Assembly (NCBI GenBank): GCA_029007015.1
Contig: JAQXHB010000023.1
Span: 1 to 10,054 of the forward strand
Direction of reading: 5' to 3'
Source: Bacillota bacterium
GTDB taxonomy: Bacteria; Bacillota; Clostridia; Oscillospirales; Acutalibacteraceae
Length of the DNA: 10,054 nucleotides
Shown: piece by piece, positions 7,718 to 10,054 of the stretch
Layout: each line of letters begins with the position of its first letter
How positions within the stretch are numbered: position 1 is the stretch's first letter
Translations under genes and position numbers: made by a program
Notes under the pieces: model-generated
What the model was told of the DNA's origin: nothing
Database searches by the model: none
Seen by the model: the letters and a program-made list of their open reading frames with translations, nothing else

Positions 7718-8209
7718 TCAGTTAAGTTCGGCCGCAATCTCGGCATCCTTTTTAAGCACCGCTTCGGCATCGCTTGCGCGCTTTTTGTCAAGTTTCTCGG
7801 CCAGTTGCGCATCGGTAACTGCCAAAATCTGAGCAGAAAGCAGTGCGGCATTGACAGCCCCGTTGATGGCAACGGTAGCTACGGGTATGCCTGAGGGCAT
7901 CTGTACCGTTGACAGCAGGGCATCAATGCCGTCAAGTGTCTGTGATTTGCACGGTATTCCTATAACCGGCAGAGTGGTATTGGCCGCAATGGCACCGGCC
8001 AGATGAGCGGCCATTCCGGCAGCGGCAATGAGCACGCCAAATCCGTTATCACGGGCTGAACGCGCAAAATCTCTCGCCTCGTCAGGCGTTCTGTGTGCAG
8101 AGTAAACATGCACCTCGCACGGTATCTCAAGTTGACGCAGTGTGTCCACTGCCTTTTGTACGATGGGCAGGTCGCTGGCGCTGCCCATGATTATTCCAAC
8201 TTTCTTCAT
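7718..8209 (-). CDS. purE: PurE, N5-CAIR mutase / AIR carboxylase family, class I-like
   Basis: PurE forms CAIR, either by mutating N5-CAIR (class I, with PurK) or by carboxylating AIR directly (class II). The 163-residue protein has the phosphate-binding GSASD (9-13), SAHRTP (37-42) with the active-site His39, AAAGMAAHLAG (62-72) and PVIGIPCKS (81-89). SAHRTP is a class I feature, but the following loop reads HLAG where E. coli has HLPG. No purK is in the window, so how CO2 enters is open. The ATG at 8209 is preceded by AGGAGG with 6 bases between. It is the first gene after the promoter and leader, so it is the direct target of the riboswitch-terminator control. The last 25 residues are a charged, Ala/Lys/Glu-rich helix. 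Confidence 0.96.
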   Translation of the reverse strand: MKKVGIIMGSASDLPIVQKAVDTLRQLEIPCEVHVYSAHRTPDEARDFARSARDNGFGVLIAAAGMAAHLAGAIAANTTLPVIGIPCKSQTLDGIDALLSTVQMPSGIPVATVAINGAVNAALLSAQILAVTDAQLAEKLDKKRASDAEAVLKKDAEIAAELN

Positions 8210-8221
8210 TTTTAACCTCCT

Positions 8222-8267
8222 AAAAACACAAAAGGGCGCACCTAAACAAAGACTGTTAAGTGCGCCC
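8222..8267 (-). terminator. Intrinsic terminator in the purE leader (expression platform of the riboswitch)
   Basis: On the minus strand a 12-pair stem forms between 8267-8256 and 8245-8234. It starts GGGCGCAC / GTGCGCCC, has one U-G wobble, and encloses a 10-base loop. The run TTTTGTGTTTTT (8233-8222) follows immediately. The plus strand has a mismatch at the wobble position and no T-tract, which fixes the direction. It lies 12 bases upstream of the purE ATG and directly before AGGAGG, so it can only act as an attenuator for purE, not as an end to it. Its first four bases GGGC (8267-8264) are also the closing strand of the aptamer's 3' domain, so aptamer and terminator exclude each other. 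Confidence 0.9.
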
Positions 8268-8358
8268 AGACGGTCGGCAAAGAGGGGCTGTCACCCCGAA
8301 AAAAATGCTTCTGTTCCCTTGCAGTGCTCTGCAAATATCCGTCAGTTGCAGAAGCAGT
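8261..8358 (-). ncRNA. ZTP riboswitch (pfl motif) aptamer
   Basis: Cis-regulatory RNA that binds ZTP/ZMP, the signals of 10-formyl-THF shortage. On the minus strand: P1 pairs TGCTTCTG (8356-8349) with CAGAAGCA (8313-8306). The conserved ACTGACGGA segment follows the first P1 arm. P2 is TTGCAG-AGCA-CTGCAA (8334-8319), followed by GGGAA. A variable linker contains a T7 run and a GGGG/CCCC hairpin (8297-8284). The 3' domain is GCCGACCGTCTGGGCG (8278-8263). The pseudoknot pairs GACGG (8343-8339) with CCGTC (8273-8269), and GCC (8278-8276) closes on GGC (8266-8264). The 3' domain is, as I recall it, the same as in the Fusobacterium ulcerans ZTP riboswitch. The place before purE and the overlap with a terminator fit an ON switch. 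Confidence 0.9.
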
Positions 8359-8375
8359 TATCAACTTACATATAA

Positions 8376-8404
8376 AGTATAACAAATCCTTGTTTGCCCG
8401 TCAA
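8376..8404 (-). promoter_or_regulatory. Sigma-A type promoter of the purine operon
   Basis: On the minus strand TTGACG (8404-8399) and TATACT (8381-8376) are separated by 17 bases, each one base off the consensus hexamer. Transcription should begin near 8370-8367, just ahead of the first aptamer stem, which gives a leader of about 160 bases. The -35 box starts only about 20 bases after the pyrI stop. I saw no PurBox-like repeat or other operator around it. The call rests on sequence alone, but the position relative to the riboswitch makes it convincing. Confidence 0.85.
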
Positions 8405-8424
8405 GTCGCAATTAAGGCATTTTT

Positions 8425-8841
8425 TTATTTTTGTTCAGCCTCACAATAAAGGCACCTGTAAACCCTCTTATCTCCGTCAGTAAGTTTAAAAATATGCGGC
8501 AACTCCTGCTCTGTGGAGGTGATGCAGCGGGGATTGCTGCAGTGAATAACATTGGTCAAAGTGTCGGGCATATTGATGGTCTTTTTGCCCACAAGTTGGC
8601 CATCGCGTATCACATTGACCGTCGCAGACGGGTCGACAAATCCGATGACATCCAGGTTAATCTCGATATCCGCGTCAATCTTTATAATGTCCTTTTTGCC
8701 CATCTTGCGGCTGGGCACATTCATGATTATCGCAATCGGACAGTCCAGCCCATCAAGCCCGAGCAGATGGTACAGCCTCATGCCCACTCCGGCCTCTATG
8801 TGGTCGATAACAAAGCCGGTTTTTATGCTGTCAACATTCAT
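8425..8841 (-). CDS. pyrI: Aspartate carbamoyltransferase regulatory chain
   Basis: PyrI binds CTP/UTP and ATP and, with PyrB, forms the allosteric ATCase complex. The 138 residues are slightly shorter than E. coli PyrI (153), with a shorter N-terminus. The allosteric domain has GFVIDHIEAGVGMRLYHLLG (9-28), and the central part has NVPSRKMGKKDIIKI (41-55). The C-terminal zinc domain has Cys101, Cys106, Cys130 and Cys133, spaced exactly as the four zinc ligands of the E. coli protein (5, 24 and 3 apart). The start overlaps the pyrB stop by ATGA, with GGAGG 7 bases before it inside pyrB. No terminator follows before the purine promoter. Confidence 0.97.
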   Translation of the reverse strand: MNVDSIKTGFVIDHIEAGVGMRLYHLLGLDGLDCPIAIIMNVPSRKMGKKDIIKIDADIEINLDVIGFVDPSATVNVIRDGQLVGKKTINMPDTLTNVIHCSNPRCITSTEQELPHIFKLTDGDKRVYRCLYCEAEQK

Positions 8842-9755
8842 ATTTCAACCTCCAACAGTTTGAGAATCAGGGCCATTCGTATGAACTTGCCGTAATGTGC
8901 CTGCTTGAAGTAGCATGCTCTGGGGTCACGGTCAACGGCCGTCGATATCTCGTTAACCCTCGGCAGCGGGTGCATAATGCACATATTGCTCTTGGCCATA
9001 CTCAGTTTGTCCTCGGTCAGAATGTAACTGTCCTTCAGCCGCAGGTACTCCTCCTCGTTAAAGAAGCGCTCCTTCTGCACTCGGGTCATATACAGTATGT
9101 CCAAATCACCGATGACCTCATCGAGCGATGTGCTCTGCTTGTACTCGATACCCTTATTCTTGATGTATTTCTGCTTGACAAAACTCGGCAATTTGAGTTC
9201 CTCGGGCGAGATGAGCACAAACTTGATGCCGGTGTAGCGCGAGAGGGCGCCGATGAGCGAATGTACCGTTCTGCCGAATTTGAGGTCGCCGCACATGCCC
9301 ACGGTCAGGTTGTCAAACCGCCCCATTTCATGGTGAATGGTCATCAAATCGGTCAGCGTCTGGGTGGGATGATAGTGGCCGCCGTCGCCGGCATTGATTA
9401 TCGGCACCGTGGTGTGGTCAGATGCCACAATCGGCGCGCCCTCCTTGGGATGACGCATGGCGATTATGTCGGCATAGCCGCTGACCACCTCGATGGTATC
9501 GGCAATGCTCTCACCTTTAACGGCCGAGCTGGACGCCGCCTCTGAAAAGCCCAGCACATTGCCGCCGAGCGACAGCATGGCCGACTCAAAACTCAGGCGC
9601 GTTCTGGTGCTCGGCTCAAAGAACAGGGTGGCCAGTATTTTGTGTCTACACGCTTCGTTATACCTGTCGGGACTTAACATAATATCGTCAGCCACAGCAA
9701 TGAGCCGGTCAATCTCCTCCACCGACAAATCGAGTATGTTTATCAGATTTTTCAT
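8838..9755 (-). CDS. pyrB: Aspartate carbamoyltransferase catalytic chain
   Basis: PyrB condenses carbamoyl phosphate and aspartate to carbamoyl aspartate, the committed step of pyrimidine synthesis. The 305-residue protein has the carbamoyl-phosphate motif FFEPSTRTRLSFE (45-57) and the mobile loop SSAVKGES (76-83), whose Lys80 matches the catalytic Lys84 of E. coli. Other motifs are RHP (101-103), GDGGHYHPTQTLTD (123-136), DLKFGRTVHS (157-166), TRVQ (224-227) and HPLPR (262-266). The ATG at 9755 is chosen over an in-frame TTG at 9773 because GGAGG stands just ahead of it and the conserved N-terminus begins there. It overlaps the pyrE stop by ATGA. The adjoining pyrI shows that the enzyme is of the regulated holoenzyme type. 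Confidence 0.98.
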   Translation of the reverse strand: MKNLINILDLSVEEIDRLIAVADDIMLSPDRYNEACRHKILATLFFEPSTRTRLSFESAMLSLGGNVLGFSEAASSSAVKGESIADTIEVVSGYADIIAMRHPKEGAPIVASDHTTVPIINAGDGGHYHPTQTLTDLMTIHHEMGRFDNLTVGMCGDLKFGRTVHSLIGALSRYTGIKFVLISPEELKLPSFVKQKYIKNKGIEYKQSTSLDEVIGDLDILYMTRVQKERFFNEEEYLRLKDSYILTEDKLSMAKSNMCIMHPLPRVNEISTAVDRDPRACYFKQAHYGKFIRMALILKLLEVEI

Positions 9756-10054
9756 TTTGCCCCTCCAATCCAACTTTCATCAGACGGATTGTTGCGGAAG
9801 GCAATCAGTCGGGCAATGTCCTCTTTTTTGATATAACCTTCGTCGGCAGCCACCTCGGCAATGGCATCGAAGTCTGTAAGGCTGATATTCTTGACATCTG
9901 CGGCCGCAAGCCGATCAAGTCCCTTCTGCATGCCGTAGGTGAATATGCTGACGATGCCGAGCACCTCGGCACCCGCCTCTCTGAGCACATTGACCACCTC
10001 TATAACACTGCCGCCGGTCGAGATAAGGTCCTCAACCACGACTACCTTGTTGCC
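9752..10054 (-). CDS. pyrE: Orotate phosphoribosyltransferase, C-terminal part, cut by the window edge
   Basis: PyrE attaches orotate to PRPP to give OMP. The 100 residues visible start inside the PRPP-binding motif VVVVEDLISTGGS, then run through VLREAGAEVLGIVSIFTYG and a C-terminal helical part ending in WIGGAK. The family is about 210-230 residues, so the N-terminal half lies beyond base 10054. Its TGA overlaps the pyrB ATG. The PRPP motif has the V-E-D-L-x-S-T-G-G-S form typical of PyrE and not of other phosphoribosyltransferases, and the neighbours are pyrimidine genes. Confidence 0.93.
   Translation of the reverse strand, partial: GNKVVVVEDLISTGGSVIEVVNVLREAGAEVLGIVSIFTYGMQKGLDRLAAADVKNISLTDFDAIAEVAADEGYIKKEDIARLIAFRNNPSDESWIGGAK

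Noticed and set aside
8234..8267. The GGGCGCAC inverted repeat as a terminator for plus-strand transcription
   Set aside because: On the plus strand the stem has a C-A mismatch and is not followed by a T-tract, and no plus-strand gene approaches it. The minus-strand reading gives a continuous stem and a U-run.
8261..8358. A guanine/adenine or PRPP-type riboswitch before purE
   Set aside because: These are common before purine genes, but I do not see the purine-aptamer three-way junction. The ACTGACGGA and GCCGACCGTCTGGGCG segments with a pseudoknot match the ZTP class instead.
8838..9773. A TTG start for pyrB at 9773 (and likewise for purF at 6992)
   Set aside because: Both lie upstream of or within the Shine-Dalgarno sequence that serves the internal ATG, and they add residues not seen in these families.
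1..10054. Mobile elements, CRISPR repeats, phage or defence genes
   Set aside because: Every coding stretch is accounted for by nucleotide biosynthesis genes, and I saw no direct-repeat arrays or transposase-like frames.

Overview
The window is a dense block of nucleotide biosynthesis genes, all on the minus strand, so transcription runs from high to low coordinates. I see no mobile element, CRISPR array, tRNA or rRNA. Clostridia-type Firmicutes is the best guess for the organism. The reasons are strong GGAGG ribosome binding sites, tight gene packing, a cluster in purECFMN order, an Fe-S type PurF, a zinc-binding PyrI, and replacement of bifunctional PurH by two separate proteins. The DNA is moderately GC-rich. 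No species can be named from this evidence.

Region 1 (10054 to 8425) is a pyrimidine block: the C-terminal end of pyrE, then pyrB and pyrI. Each junction is a 4-base ATGA overlap. PyrB and PyrI together make an allosteric aspartate carbamoyltransferase. PyrE makes OMP later in the same pathway.

Region 2 (8424 to 8210) is the only long non-coding stretch. It holds a near-consensus sigma-A promoter, then a leader that I identify as a ZTP (pfl-motif) riboswitch. The aptamer's last conserved segment overlaps the 5' arm of an intrinsic terminator placed just before the purE ribosome binding site. This layout predicts an ON switch: ZTP/ZMP binding blocks the terminator and turns on the purine operon.

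Region 3 (8209 to 1) is the purine operon: purE, purC, purF, purM, purN, purO-type IMP cyclohydrolase, purB, stand-alone AICAR transformylase (purH C-terminal half) and the start of purD. Spacing runs from an 8-base overlap to a 25-base gap, and almost every gene has its own Shine-Dalgarno sequence, so this is very probably one transcript. The window covers all steps from PRPP to IMP except FGAM synthase (purL/Q/S) and PurK, and also has PurB for AMP synthesis.

The parts form one circuit. ZMP (AICAR) is the substrate of the formyltransferase encoded here, and it accumulates as ZMP/ZTP when 10-formyl-tetrahydrofolate runs short. The leader senses that signal and controls the genes that make and use ZMP. 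All families here are known. The most notable points are the riboswitch, the split PurH, and the absence of a visible terminator between pyrI and the purine leader.
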